Shown here piece after piece: positions 10,968 through 23,065 of a stretch of 64,000 nucleotides of DNA (position 1 is the stretch's first letter; the number at the start of each line of letters is the position of its first letter). Under the pieces are notes generated by a model. The model was given only the letters and a program-made list of their open reading frames with translations. It ran no database searches and was not told the DNA's origin. Both the position numbers and the translations under genes were made by a program. Origin of the DNA: Sapria himalayana. Its lineage: Eukaryota > Streptophyta > Magnoliopsida > Malpighiales > Rafflesiaceae. The stretch spans positions 114,417 to 178,416 of the forward strand of contig JAREIK010000520.1 in NCBI GenBank assembly GCA_029783825.1, written 5' to 3'.

Positions 10968-11347
10968 TAGAGGTGTCAAACGGGCCGGCCCAGCACGGCA
11001 CGACCCGTTTTTCACGTGCCCAGCCGTGCTGCCGTGCCGTGCCGGGCACGGCACGGTTTTTTAAATTCGGGCACGGCACGGCCCGTGGGCACGGGCGCAC
11101 GGCAAGGCAGGGCAGGCGGGGCGGGTCTGTTTGGACCCGACCCGCGGTCTTTTTACCGGGGGCGGGGCCCGGTTGGGTCACGAGTCACGACTCAGGCACG
11201 CGGCCGGCGTGCCGTGCCGGGCACGGCCCGGCACGTGGTTTGTTCGCCCGGGCCCGGCACGGGCCCGGGCACGTTTTTTTATCGTGCCGGGCCGGCCCAG
11301 GCACGGCCGAACCGTGCCGGGCCGGCCCGGCCCGTTTGTCACCTCTA
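10968..11347. mobile_element. GC-rich foldback MITE inserted in the GATA array
   Basis: About 380 bp of extremely GC-rich, CpG-rich sequence with terminal inverted repeats. The left end reads TAGAGGTGTCAAACGGGCC; the right end, read inward on the minus strand, is TAGAGGTGACAAACGGGCC. The inside consists of GGGCACGGC/GCCGTGCC-type inverted subrepeats, so single strands fold extensively. There is no coding capacity; overlapping Pro/Arg/Gly frames arise from composition. Size and ends suggest a non-autonomous hAT-like element, but the GATA flank hides the target duplication, so the superfamily is unproven. Confidence 0.8.
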
Positions 11348-12309
11348 GATAGATAGTAAAATAGATAAATATCAAAATCGAGAGATAAACTAATATACAT
11401 AAATAGATAGTTATATATATATATATATATATTGACAGAAAAATAGATAGATATATATATAGATAGATAGATAGCCAGATAAATTGATACCAAAATTTAT
11501 AGATAAATAGTTAGAGTGATAAACTAATAATAAACTAGAAAGATAGATATATCAATAGATAGAGAGATATACAAATAGATAGATAGACAAATATGTTGAT
11601 AAATAAATTTATAGATAGATATATAGATTGATTGATTGATAGTAACATTGACAAATTGAAAGATAAAGAGATAGATAGATAGATATACGAATAGACATAT
11701 AAATAGATAGAAAAATAAAGAGATAGATAGAGAGATAATAGATAGATAAATAGATAAATAGATAAACATTTAGATAGAAAAAAAAGATTTACGGATAGAT
11801 AGATAGTTACTTAGACTTAGAAAAATAGATAGATAGTTATATAGACAGAAAGATAGATAGACAAATATATAGATAGATAGAAATACAGATTGATTAATAT
11901 ATAGATAGATTGATAATTAAATAGATAGATAAATAGATAGATAGGTATATTGATAGAGAGATAGATAGATAGACATATATATATATACTGATAGATAGAT
12001 AGCCAAACAGAAATATACATTAATAGAAAGATAGATAGATAGACAAATAAATAATTAGATAGATAGAGCTATAGATAGTCAGATAGATTGAAAGATATAT
12101 AGACATATACATAAATAGATCTATATATATATATTTTTAAAGATAGACAAATAGAGAGAGAGATTTAAAGATACAAAATAGTCATATAGACAAGTAGACA
12201 AATACAAAGATAGTGAGAAAGATAAAGAAACAAATATACATAATAATAGGAATATAGATAGATTGATATATAAATAGTCATATAGACAAATAAAAAGAGA
12301 GAGAGAGAG

Positions 12310-12346
<37 letters not shown>

Positions 12347-14470
12347 GTTAGATATATAGATATATACATAGATATATTGATAGATAGATAGATAAGATAG
12401 AAAGATAGAAAGATAGAAAGATAGAAAGATAGATTGATAGATAGATAGACACATAGACACATAGATAGATAGATAATTGGATATATAAAAATAAATAAAG
12501 AAAGATAGATAGATAGACACATAGACACATAATTGATAAATAGATAGATAGATAGATAGATAGGTAGATAGATAGATAGATAGACATATAGATAAATAGA
12601 TAGATAGACAAATAAATAGGCAGATAGATAGTAATATATATACATAGATAGATATATCGATAGATAGATAGATATATAGATAAATAAGAATAAAGGCTAA
12701 TAGACAAATAGATAGTTAGACATATTGACAGATAGTCACATAGCAAGATAAATGAATAAGCAAATAGATAGATATGCATATAGACTTATTTATAGATAGG
12801 CAAAAAGATAGATAGGCATATAGACTTATTTACAGATAGACATATAGATTGATAGTTTGTTCAATATATATAAAGATAGATATACAAAAAGAGAGATAGA
12901 TTGATTTATTTATAGAGAGACAGATAGATAGATTCATAGATAGATAAATAGATAAATAGATAAATAGATAAATAGATTGATAGAAATTTAGATAGTTAGA
13001 TAGTTATATAGTTATATAGTTAGATAGATAGATATATAGTTAGATAGATATATATATATATAGAAAGATTGATTGATTGATTGATTGATTAATAGATAGA
13101 CAGATAAATATATATTTAGAATGAATGATAGATAGATAGATAGAATTAAATAGATAAGCAAATAAATAGATAGTTAAATAGATAGATAGAGAGAAAGAAA
13201 CATAGAAAGATAGATAGATATATTGATATATAGATAGGTAAATCGATAGAAAGTTAGATGCACAGATTAATAGATAGATAGATAGATCAATAGATAGATA
13301 GATTGATAGATAAGAAATTATATAGATAGATTGAGAGTTTGAAAGAAAGATAAACATATATTTAGATAGATACATAGATAAACATTTAGACAAATATATA
13401 GATAGATAGATATATATATATATATATATAGTTAGAAAGATTGACAAATAGAAAAATAGATAAATAGTATAATAGATAATTAGACAGAAAGATAGATAAC
13501 TAGATACTAAAATATATAGATTGATAGATAGATATATAGACATATAGATATATATATATCCATAGATAGATAGATAGATAAACAAATAGGAAGATAGATT
13601 TATATATACATAGATAGACAAATAGATAATTAGACAAATAGAAATGGTGAAAGATAGACAGACAAATAGATAGACATAATAATATAAATATAGATATATA
13701 ATTAGACAGATAGATACACACACACCCACACACTGATAGGTAGATAGATAGATATAGAGATAGATAGAAGATATATAGACAGATAGATTGACATATAGAT
13801 AGAAAAATATATAGACAAACAAATAGACATATAGGTATAAAAATAGAAAGATAGATTAAGTGATTGATAGACATATAGATAGACAGATAGATAGTTTGAT
13901 AGCCATATAGATATAATTATATATATATGTAGAAAGATAGCCAAATAGATAGATAGATTTTTAGATAGATAGATAGACAGATAAAGATATAGACAATTTG
14001 ATAGATAGATAGAGTGATAGGCTAACAAATAACTAGAGATATAGAGATATATAGATAGATAGATAGATAGACTTATAGAAAGATACACATATAGGAAAAT
14101 TGATAAATTGATATATTAATAGATAGATATATAGATAGACAGATAGATATATAGACTTATAAACAAACTATAAATAGATAGATAGAAAGATATACAGATA
14201 AATAGACAAATAGATAGATTGAAAAATATATAGACAGATGAAAGATAGATAGGAAGATAGACAAATATATAGATATAAAGATAGACATATAGATAGATAT
14301 AGAGATATAAAGATAGACAGATAAATACATAAACACATAAAAAGATTGATTGAATGACCTATATATAGATTGAAAGATAGCCACTTAAATATATACAAAG
14401 ATAAGAAGAATGTTATATATATTGATAGACAAATTGATAGAAAGATTAATAGATAAATTAATAGAGAGCT
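11348..14470 (-). repeat. GATA tetranucleotide array
   Basis: Imperfect GATA repeat with GAGA runs near 12295-12315 and TA runs near 12316-12340 and 13410-13430. No gene or other element was seen. Confidence 0.95.
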
Positions 14471-14540
14471 CACAACAAAAAAATATTGATTTAGCTTGGG
14501 AAATTTAGCTGGGGATCAATCCCTAGCTAAATAGCAAGTG
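14471..14540. mobile_element. 70-bp CACTA end fragment inside the GATA array
   Basis: Begins CACAACAAAAAAATATTGAT, close to the inverted complement of the terminus at 27472, and contains TTAGCTTGGG, TTAGCTGGGGATCA and ATCCCTAGCTAAAT. It ends GCAAGTG and is followed directly by GATA repeat. It looks like an isolated CACTA end or a minimal deletion derivative; the 3-bp flanks (GCT and TTT) do not match. Confidence 0.6.
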
Positions 14541-16328
14541 TTTAAATAGATAGATATATAGACAAATAAATTTACAGATAGACATATACAAAGATAGTTA
14601 AGTAGATAGATAGACAGATTGACAAATAGAGAGATACACTATTCAAATAGACATATAGTTAGATATATAGCTAGATAGATAGATAGATAGACTAATAGTT
14701 AGACTGATATAAAGATAGATAGATATATAGACAAATAGATATTTAGACAGAATGATAGTCATATAGATAGATAGATAGATAGCTAGATAGACAGATAGAC
14801 AGATATATATACAAATAGATAGATAGATAAACAAATAGATAGATAGATAAATGAATAAATAGACAAATTGATAGACAAACTTTCAAATAGATAAATAGAT
14901 ATATAGGTAGATAGAAAGATAAATAGATAAATAGATAAATAGACAAATAGAAAGACTAACATTGAGATTTATTGATAAACAAATAGATAGACAGACATAT
15001 TGATTGATTGATTGAAAAAAATAAAAAAATTGATATATAGAAAGAAAGATAGTTGAATAGACATATTTATAGATAGATTGATAGAATATTGATAGATATA
15101 TTGATAGACAGATTGAAAGACATATAGTTAGATAGAATGATAGACATTTAGATCGATCGATCGATAGATTGACAGACAGATAGACAGACAGATAGATAGA
15201 TGGAAATATAGACAGATATATAGATAGATAGATAGACAAATAGATAGATAGACAAATAGATAGATAAATAGTTAGACAGAAAGAAAGAAAGATAAATAGA
15301 TAGATATATAGATACACAGATAGATAGAAATATAGATTGATAGATAGACAAATAGAGAAATAGAAATATAGATAGATAAGTAAATAGATAGTTCGATTTA
15401 TAGAAATATAGATAGACATATAAACAAACAGATATATACACTGATACATAGACAAATATATATATTGATAGATAGATTGATAGAAAGACATATAAATAAA
15501 GACATATATTGACATATAGATATGAAAATTGATAAAGAGATAGATAGACAAATAGATATATGTCTAGATTGATAGATAGATAGATAGACATACAGATAGA
15601 TAGATATTGAGAAATATAAACATATATATAGATAGATGGATAGTTAAATAGATAGATAAATAGATAGACAAGCAAATAAGTAGATAGATAAATAGATAGA
15701 TAGATAGACAGATAAACAGATATATAGATAGATAAAAATACTAACATCTAGATATACATATAGAAAAATAGATAAACAGATAGATAGATAAAAAGATAGA
15801 TAGATAGATAAAAAAATAGATCGATTGATTGGTAGAAATAAATATAGATTGATCGATAGATAGATAAATGGACAAATAGATACACAGATCGATATATAGA
15901 TAGATAGATTAGATTGATTGATTGATAAATAGATAGTCAGATTTATAGAAATATAGATAGACATATAAACAAACAAATATATACACTGATATATAGACAA
16001 ATATATAGATTGATAGAAACACATTTAAAGTGAGACATATATTGACATATAGATATGAAAATTGATAAAGAGATAGATAGACAAATAGATATATGGCTAG
16101 ATAGATAGATAGACAGATAGATAAATAGATAGATAGAAAGATATTGAGAAATATAGACATATATATAAATAGATGGATAGTTAAATAGATAGATAAATAA
16201 ATAGACAAGCAAATAGGTAGATAGATAAATAGATAGATAGATAGACAGATAGACAGATATATAGATAGACAAAAATACTAATAGCTAGATATACATATAG
16301 AAAAATAGATCGACACATAGATAGAAAT

Positions 16329-16365
<37 letters not shown>

Positions 16366-16446
16366 AAAAAAGATTGATTGATTCATAGAAATTAATATAG
16401 ATAGATAAATAGATAGATAAATAGATACATAGATTGATATATAGAT

Positions 16447-16496
<50 letters not shown>

Positions 16497-17400
16497 TAAT
16501 AGATAGATTGATAGATAGACAGATATATAGACAGATATATAGATAAATAGTAAAATTGATAGAAAGATACATAGATACATAGATATACAGATAGAAAGAT
16601 AGATAGATAAATAGACAGATAGATAGACATATAGCTAGGCTGATGGATATACAAATAGTTAGATATAAATAGATATAGATAGATAGAAAGAAAGATTGAT
16701 AGATATATAGTTTGATAGACAAATAGATATATAGAAAGAAATATAGATAGATATAAGATAGTTAGATATATTGATAGATTATAGATATATAGACAGATAG
16801 ATAGATATATAAAGAGATAGATAGATATACATATAGATATGCAAATAGATTGGAATATAAAGACAAATATATAGATAGATATATATATATATATATATAT
16901 ATATAGTTGGACACATAGATTGTCCTATAGTTAGACAGAAATGTTAACAGATAGATATACAGATAGATACATAGTTTGATAGACAGATAGATGGATAGAT
17001 AGACAGATTAATAGAAAGACAAATAGATAGAGATATAGATAGAAAAATTGATACTTAGATATAAATGCAAAAACATACATACATACATATATATATATAT
17101 ATTGATAGATATATTGATACACAGATAGCAAGACATATAGATTAACATATAGATAGATAGGTAAACAGATAGACGAATAAAAATACAAAAACATTAATAG
17201 TTAAATAGATAGATTTTAATATAGATAGATATATAGATAGATAGATAAATAAATTGATAGAATGATTGAAAGATAGATTGATATATAGATAGATAGATTG
17301 ATCGATAGATTAATAAAGAGATAGATTGATTGATTGTTAGGCAGATAGACATATAGATATACAGATAGATAAAAAAATAGATAGATAAATAGACATATAC
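14541..17400 (-). repeat. GATA tetranucleotide array
   Basis: Imperfect GATA repeat. It holds a duplicated segment of about 385 bp (15391-15775 and 15937-16310), a TCGA-rich spot near 15153-15165, and TA runs near 16449-16494 and 16878-16903. Confidence 0.95.
15391..16310 (-). repeat. Two-copy higher-order duplication within the GATA array
   Basis: Units of about 385 bp start at 15391 and 15937. They share the same irregular variants in the same order, such as CATATAAACAAAC, ATATACACTGATA, TGAAAATTGATAAAGAG, ACAAGCAAATA and AAAAATACTAA. This shows segmental duplication rather than slippage. Confidence 0.8.
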
Positions 17401-17880
17401 ATAGTCGCCGATGCCAAAGTTGCCACCATTGCTGCTGCCGCTGCTTGCTGCTACCGCCGCTGATGGTGGTACCGTTGCATGCCGTAGCTGCCACTACCAC
17501 TGCTGCTACTTCTACCATCACTCCTGCTGCTGCCTCCTTTGCCACTGCTTCAGGTGATACCATTGCTACTGCTACTAACACAACTGCCACCGCTGCTTCA
17601 TGTGTAGCCACTGTTACTACCACTACCATCACTACCGTCATAGCTTTCGGTTCAACTACTATTCCAGCCACTATCGCTACCTCTGATGATGCTGCTCCCA
17701 TCACTGCTACTCTCGCCGCTCCTGCTGCTCCCCCCACTGCTGCCACAACTGCAGCCCCCACTATTGCCACTATTACCACTACCACCGCTGCCACTTCTGC
17801 TGCCACCACTGCCGCTTCCTCTACCGCCGCTACTATTGCTGCCATCAATGGCACTGCTATTAGTGCATGTAAATTTCATC
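17401..17880 (-). repeat. Imperfect AGY/GGY trinucleotide block, reverse orientation
   Basis: About 480 bp of GCC, GCT, ACT and ACC triplets on the plus strand (Ser/Gly-type AGY/GGY on the minus strand), the same type as 6680-7130 but inverted. It directly follows the GATA array. Ala/Thr-rich and Val/Ala-rich frames through it have no recognisable domain. The phrase ATGAAGC..CGG...GGCAG occurs in both blocks, hinting at common origin. Confidence 0.85.
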
Positions 17881-18029
17881 ATGATGGAGATGAAGATGGA
17901 AATACATATAACAATATGAATTAATACACAAGGACATGGAACATGAAAATTCTCTATAACAAATTTGTGGATTCGTATATCATTAGTAACTATTGAAGTG
18001 AATCACATACTCATGAGTTAATGTACTAC

Positions 18030-18205
18030 AACTACTTTCACATGTTAGTTTAGATGGTAAGGATGAGCAAATAGCTCTAGGAATACAATATATTCATGAG
18101 ATCATAGGTTTGAATCTTACCTTTTAATTGAGGGAAATGTATCAGCTCATACTTACCTAGGATTAGTCGAGGTGTATGCAAATTGACTCTAACATTCATG
18201 GGTTA
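18030..18205 (+). mobile_element. tRNA-derived SINE-like relic
   Basis: An A-box match, TAGTTTAGATGG at 18046-18057, fits the consensus TRGYNNARNNGG exactly. A B-box match, GTTTGAATC at 18108-18116, has one mismatch. The 3' part (ACCTAGGATTAGTCGAGGTG) resembles the tail of known plant SINEs as I remember it. The spacing of about 50 bp is slightly long for a tRNA, which favours a SINE over a tRNA gene. No poly(A)/T tail or target duplication is clear. Confidence 0.55.
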
Positions 18206-18479
18206 GAAAAGAAACATACTAGAGCTGACTCTACCCTACCTGATAGACCTCAAACCCACAGTCTGCTCGATGAGATGGTACCACCATTTACACGAGGTTC
18301 TGCAATAGCACCAGTACAATGCTTTCCACATGACACAGATTTTACAAACTCTGCCTCTAACTAATTCACTTTTCATGGGTGCCTTTTACCCTCTTCAGTG
18401 CCATCACCTAATTGACCAAATTCATTATTACCTAATCAAATATCTGAACATATAAGAGCCTAAATATGTGCAAAGTTAT
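18206..18479. other. Unassigned sequence
   Basis: Ordinary base composition, with a 62-residue open frame across 18176-18364 that overlaps the SINE-like relic and has no recognisable domain. I see no gene here. Confidence 0.5.
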
Positions 18480-19085
18480 GAACGAGTACACTTGAACATA
18501 ATAAGAAATATTAATAGTGTTGTATATAGTTTGTTTTGATAATCTATTTGCAAAACCAAATATTTTTATTTTAATATTTTCATGTAAATACAGGAAAAGA
18601 AATATTAAGAGGCCAGGAATGCAGCAGTAGCACAATAACGAAGGTCCCGCTATCCGGTCATGGCCGAAAAAATTTTTGAAGCAGAGCCTGACCCGTCCGA
18701 TGATTCAACCCACTCTGGTTAATTGAACAGAGAAAATTTTAATATAAAATGTTTTTATTTTATTTTTTCGGGTTACTATTTTCGTGATTTGGAACTGTTC
18801 ATCTTTTCTCTCTCTCTCTCTACGCAATTTATCATGACAATTTTTGTGCTGCACATACTGTAAGACTTCAAATTTGGTTTAATCTGTAACGTATACGTAT
18901 TTTCTAGTGGATGTAGCCAGTCGTACTGAGCACATAGTGAACCATGTTATTTCGTGCGTTTCTTTTGTTTTTTCTATTCTATTTTTTATTCTCTCACTCT
19001 TGGATTGTGGATTGAATATAAATTGTTTGTTGTTTTTGTTGTTCTTTCTTCTTCTGTATCTTAAAATCATAACTGTGGAAGCACA
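18480..19085 (+). mobile_element. Copia-type LTR fragment, copy A
   Basis: Matches 46180-46735 over its length. Shared blocks include TAGTTTGTTTTGATAA, GGAATGCAG.AGTAGCAC, TTTTTCTAGTGGAT.TAGC and TCTTCTGTATCT-like pyrimidine-rich tracts. The pattern 'TAGTGGAxxTAG ... GAACCAxxTTATTTCGTG' resembles the U5 end of plant copia LTRs. Ends and target duplications were not found; probably a solo or truncated LTR. Confidence 0.55.
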
Positions 19086-19799
19086 ATTGCCCAACAAAGA
19101 GTAATCACCATTAACCAGCAACATACAGCAACAATCATTGATTATTACCCAACACCATCAATGACTAGCATTAATTGGTACTATCAACAATGACAATGCT
19201 TGATTCATCACTATTATGGCCAAAAATTGGTAAGCATTTCGATTATAACTAGGGAGAGAAGGAGAAAAAGAAAAATAAATATATTTTTTAATTATTTTTA
19301 AAAATTAATATATATATATATATATATATTTGTGATAACTTACATGTCATGTGCTATTATACAATATATAAATCTAACAAGAAAGAAAATAAATAAAAAA
19401 ATATGCTTACACATTAAATTAAACCTCAAACACCACCACTTTAAGCTAGCATGTATATGTCACAAATTCTCAACTCTAAAAAGAGAAATAAACCTTATTG
19501 TTTGAGCACATTCATGAAATATCTATAATTTTTTCATTGATATATATGTATATAATTACTTTGAAATTATCCTAGATCTTCTCCCATTAAAGTACAATTA
19601 ATCTAAATATATTTTATTTAGTCATTGAATATCAAATAAGCATCAATATCAAGTTGCCTAATTATTATAATAAAGCATTATAAACATCTAAATTAGTAAA
19701 CAGAATTCTTCCAAAAAAATGTTTGATCCGCTGGATCTCATAAGAAATCAATGTCATAAATACATACTCTGTATCTACATTAAATCTAAAAATCATGAT
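19086..19799. other. AT-rich sequence without recognised features
   Basis: Contains a TA run near 19310-19330 and no supportable frame. It may be the 3' flank of the decayed copia pol that follows. Confidence 0.4.
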
Positions 19800-20850
19800 A
19801 TACCATTTACTTTTCTAAGAAATAAAATTTCTATAAAAAAATATAAAATTATATAATAGATATTTTCTTTTTAATCATTCGAGTTCAACTAGAATTTGTG
19901 TAAACCACTATCTGACTATATCACTCATCTCTGAATGATATCTCATGTTCTAGAACACTTTTTACAAACATGAAAATCATAAGAACTATACACATATTAG
20001 CATGTCTATGATATTCTGAGTATTACTCTCTAATCATTATCAGGTAGTTCAACTTTCATACAATTATACTATGTCTAATAGAATCAACTGAGAAACAAGT
20101 AAATATGAATAGGTTTACACTTTGATCAACTAAGCCAATGAGCATATATTCAATCATATCAAAATCAGACAAAATATTTAAAGCAATTCTCCTCAAAAGA
20201 AGAAATTATATATCAATACTCATGAAATATCTAAAATATCTCAAATTCTTAAGTTAGAACTCAACTTATATGAACCATTTCAATTTCAATATACCCCAGA
20301 TGATAATTATCTATAATCAAAATATCAACATACATTAATAACTTCACATATTATCCTCTTGATTTATTTTGATAGAAATAAGAATAACCTAACACATATC
20401 TCATAAAATCAAAAGTAATGAATGCTAAAGAGAATATATTAAACTATATCATATAAAATTATTTAAATCAATAAATAACCTTTCTAGTCTACCAATCATT
20501 TATATGCTCCATAAAATAGTGAATTCTTATGAATGATGTATAAGCACCTCTTCCTTAAAATCATTATGAATAAATATATTCATCATATTTAATTGATATA
20601 CAATATACGTAAAACATATAATAATAAAAAATAATAATCTAATAGCAAACACCTTAGTCACAAAAAACGTATCTCAATAATCATTCTATTTTTTTGTATA
20701 TCTCTTAGCTATCAACTTAGCATTAAGTCAATCAACCTTCAATTAAATTCCAGTCTTCTATGAAAATGCCCAATTGCATTCTATTGCAACCATACCTAAA
20801 AATATCAAAATAAAATCATCAGTATAATTAGATGTCATTGCATTAAGTTC
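19800..20850 (-). pseudogene. Heavily decayed Ty1/copia reverse transcriptase/RNase H region
   Basis: On the minus strand, broken frames recall the copia RT order. A segment like 'AIECNW.F' then 'LNAKLIAKRYTK' lies near 20690-20790 (RT start). A degenerate 'DTFFVTKVFAIRLLF' follows near 20640. 'GILKLKWF' and 'LRYFRYFMSIDI' occur near 20210-20300 (after the YVDD position), and a weak RNase H-like 'YTNSSWTRMI' near 19880. Stops occur every 20-40 codons and several frameshifts are needed, so it is an old dead copy. It belongs to a different, much older insertion than the element at 1-4439. Copia is the best reading by eye; profile searching would be decisive. Confidence 0.55.
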
Positions 20851-22059
20851 AACCAACATAATATATCAACTTTAATGACTAATAATCTAGAAAAAAATAG
20901 CAAGGATCATGTAATTATTAAGAAAGGACAAAAAATTAAAATATATAATATCAAAATAAAAATAAGAAAATATAAGTAATACTAAGTGCTTAACAGAACA
21001 TATCTTTGGTTTTTTTTATATTATAATAGGAAGGTCCAATTCACTATTTCAAATTAAATTTTCTAATGTGGGCAAGACTAATATGGGAAAGGTTATTGAT
21101 ATATCTATCAAGTACATACCTCTAGGTGGAGATCATCAAATTTTCAAAAATTTCTCATTTTTTTCTTCAATAGGACACTCATATTATGCTCCTTTTACTA
21201 GCAGAAAGCATCATAATAAATCACTAAGATAGAAGTTAAAATAGTTGTTACACTACAATGAAATAATTATATCACAATAGAACACTCATCCTATGCTCCT
21301 TTTCCTACCTGAAAGAAAAGCATCACTACTCTCTTCAAAATAAATTTTGCTATTAGTATCAGACGCAAAGATAGAAGTTAAAATAATTGTTACACTACAA
21401 TGAGATAATCTTATCACTATGGAGTCCAAATAGCTCTAAGATAGAGTCATTAAAAAATAATTTATCATTAAAGAATATTATATTCACACTCATAATAATC
21501 TTTATGGCCGCTAATAAGTAACATATATATCTTTTCTAAGTATTACAGTACTTAACAAAAGCAGACTTTATAGCACAAATAGTCATCTTCTCACTATCTA
21601 AAAAAATCTTAAATAAAATAAAAACACTCAAAAATCTTAAGCAAAAAATAAAAAAACTCTCATAAATATAAAAATTAATATTAGCTACAATCTAAGAATA
21701 CTAAAAACAACATCCAATTGAATAAGAATTTTTTTGTTGACACCAATTCTTTTTAAAAATAACTAAGAACACTCATATGTAATAGAAATGCCTTAATTAT
21801 CACAATTAAATATTAGTTCTTTCATTCAGCTATCTAATTCATTGCATAAGTGATAACACATGATATCTAATTAATCATTTTATCCTTTTCAAAAAAATAA
21901 ATCATCTTATGTTGATGTTCCCTATTAGTACTTTACTTTAAAGATCAAATGTGTAATATCCAAATTTACTCTATTAAGATGCATAACTAATAAAATATTT
22001 CATTTATATAACCAATACATTTTATGTATTATGAAATCTAATTTAGAATCACATTTGAT
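20851..22059 (-). other. AT-rich, probably decayed copia pol interior
   Basis: Lies between the RT-like and the duplicated integrase-like segments, consistent with the integrase-RT linker of the same dead element, but no motif survives that I can name. A short direct repeat (ACACTCAT..TATGCTCCTTTT.CTA, then GAAGTTAAAATA.TTGTTACACTACAATGA) occurs near 21175-21265 and 21280-21405. Confidence 0.35.
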
Positions 22060-22455
22060 GACTATCCACATTCTCATTATACAATTTGCATTTATTATTA
22101 AAATTTTACAAATATATTAACTCATATCCTATTACACAATTAACAAATTCTAGAGAGAAATGCAAATTAAACCCCTCTAATTTTTCTTCTACTCTTACAA
22201 CAACATTAAAACCTCCGCTAATAATTTATAGTTCAGACAGAGAGGACATTAGGTGGAATGTTCAAAAAATCAAAAACTACTGAAAGAGATAATATTTGGT
22301 CTATATTTAAGATCATTATCCTACTCATTTTTTGTACCATAGACTAATTTTTATGGTTATCATTAGCAACAACAACCTCAAAATTCAGTTTATGTTTTAA
22401 CTTTTCTAATTCATTCAGATATTTATGTTCACTAATGAAGACAAATGACACTAGC
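22060..22455 (-). repeat. Copy 1 of a decayed duplicated segment (integrase-like)
   Basis: Matches 22580-23065 in the same orientation: 'ATATTAACTCATATCCTA.TACACAA', 'CAAATTCTAGA', 'GATAATATTTGGT', 'GGTTA.CATTAGCAAC' and 'TTTATGTTTTAACTTTTCTAATTCAT'. On the minus strand weak similarity to the copia integrase core (order '...QILSL..F..' then a proline/asparagine turn) is visible, but stops are frequent. Confidence 0.6.
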
Positions 22456-22579
22456 ACATTATACATTTAAAATAAGTTTCAAATGGCACTATTGAGGTGA
22501 ATGAGTGGTGAAATACTTCATTTATCTAATCATTACATATAAATAGCATTATATCAAGTCAAAATCACATCTTGTGACT

Positions 22580-23065
22580 ATCCTCTCTCTAATTATACAA
22601 AGTGAATTATTTATCAAAAACATTCAAATACACTAACTCACATCCTACTACACAAGCAACAAATTCTAGAAAAGAACGTAGATTAACACCCTTCCTCACT
22701 AATTATTCTTTCATTCTTACTAATACATTATAATCATATACAGATAATTTATGGCCTAAACAAAGAGAACTGAGTTATAGCAACCCATAACTTGCTTTAG
22801 GATTACCTCTTGTTCTTTTCATACACCCCCATTAAATTAGTTGGAAAATAGGATGTTTAAAAAATCAAAAACCACTCAAGGAGATAATATTTGGTTCATG
22901 TTTATGACCATTATTATGATACTCATTTTTTGTCCCATAAACTAAATTTTATGGTTAGCATTAGCAACTACAATCTCAAAATTCAATTTATGTTTTAACT
23001 TTTCTAATTCATCCAAACACATGTTCAATAAAAGAAACAAATAACACTGACACACCATACATTTG
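22580..23065 (-). repeat. Copy 2 of a decayed duplicated segment (integrase-like)
   Basis: Second copy, about 80 bp longer because it keeps a stretch (near 22770-22850) that copy 1 lacks. On the minus strand that stretch reads 'NGGV*KEQEVILKQV', reminiscent of the conserved NGVAERKNR region of copia integrase. The two copies together suggest an internal tandem duplication of the dead element, or two insertions. Confidence 0.5.

Noticed and set aside
10973..11493. Pro/Arg/Gly-rich frames in the GC-rich insert
   Set aside because: Compositional by-products of a foldback element that lacks stops because it is GC-rich; frames run on into GATA repeat.
17216..17924. Ala/Val- and Ala/Thr-rich frames (up to 212 codons)
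   Set aside because: Generated by the triplet block at 17401-17880; one continues into GATA repeat.
18046..18116. tRNA gene
   Set aside because: A- and B-box matches exist, but no cloverleaf stems can be paired and the spacing is too long; a SINE-like relic fits better.
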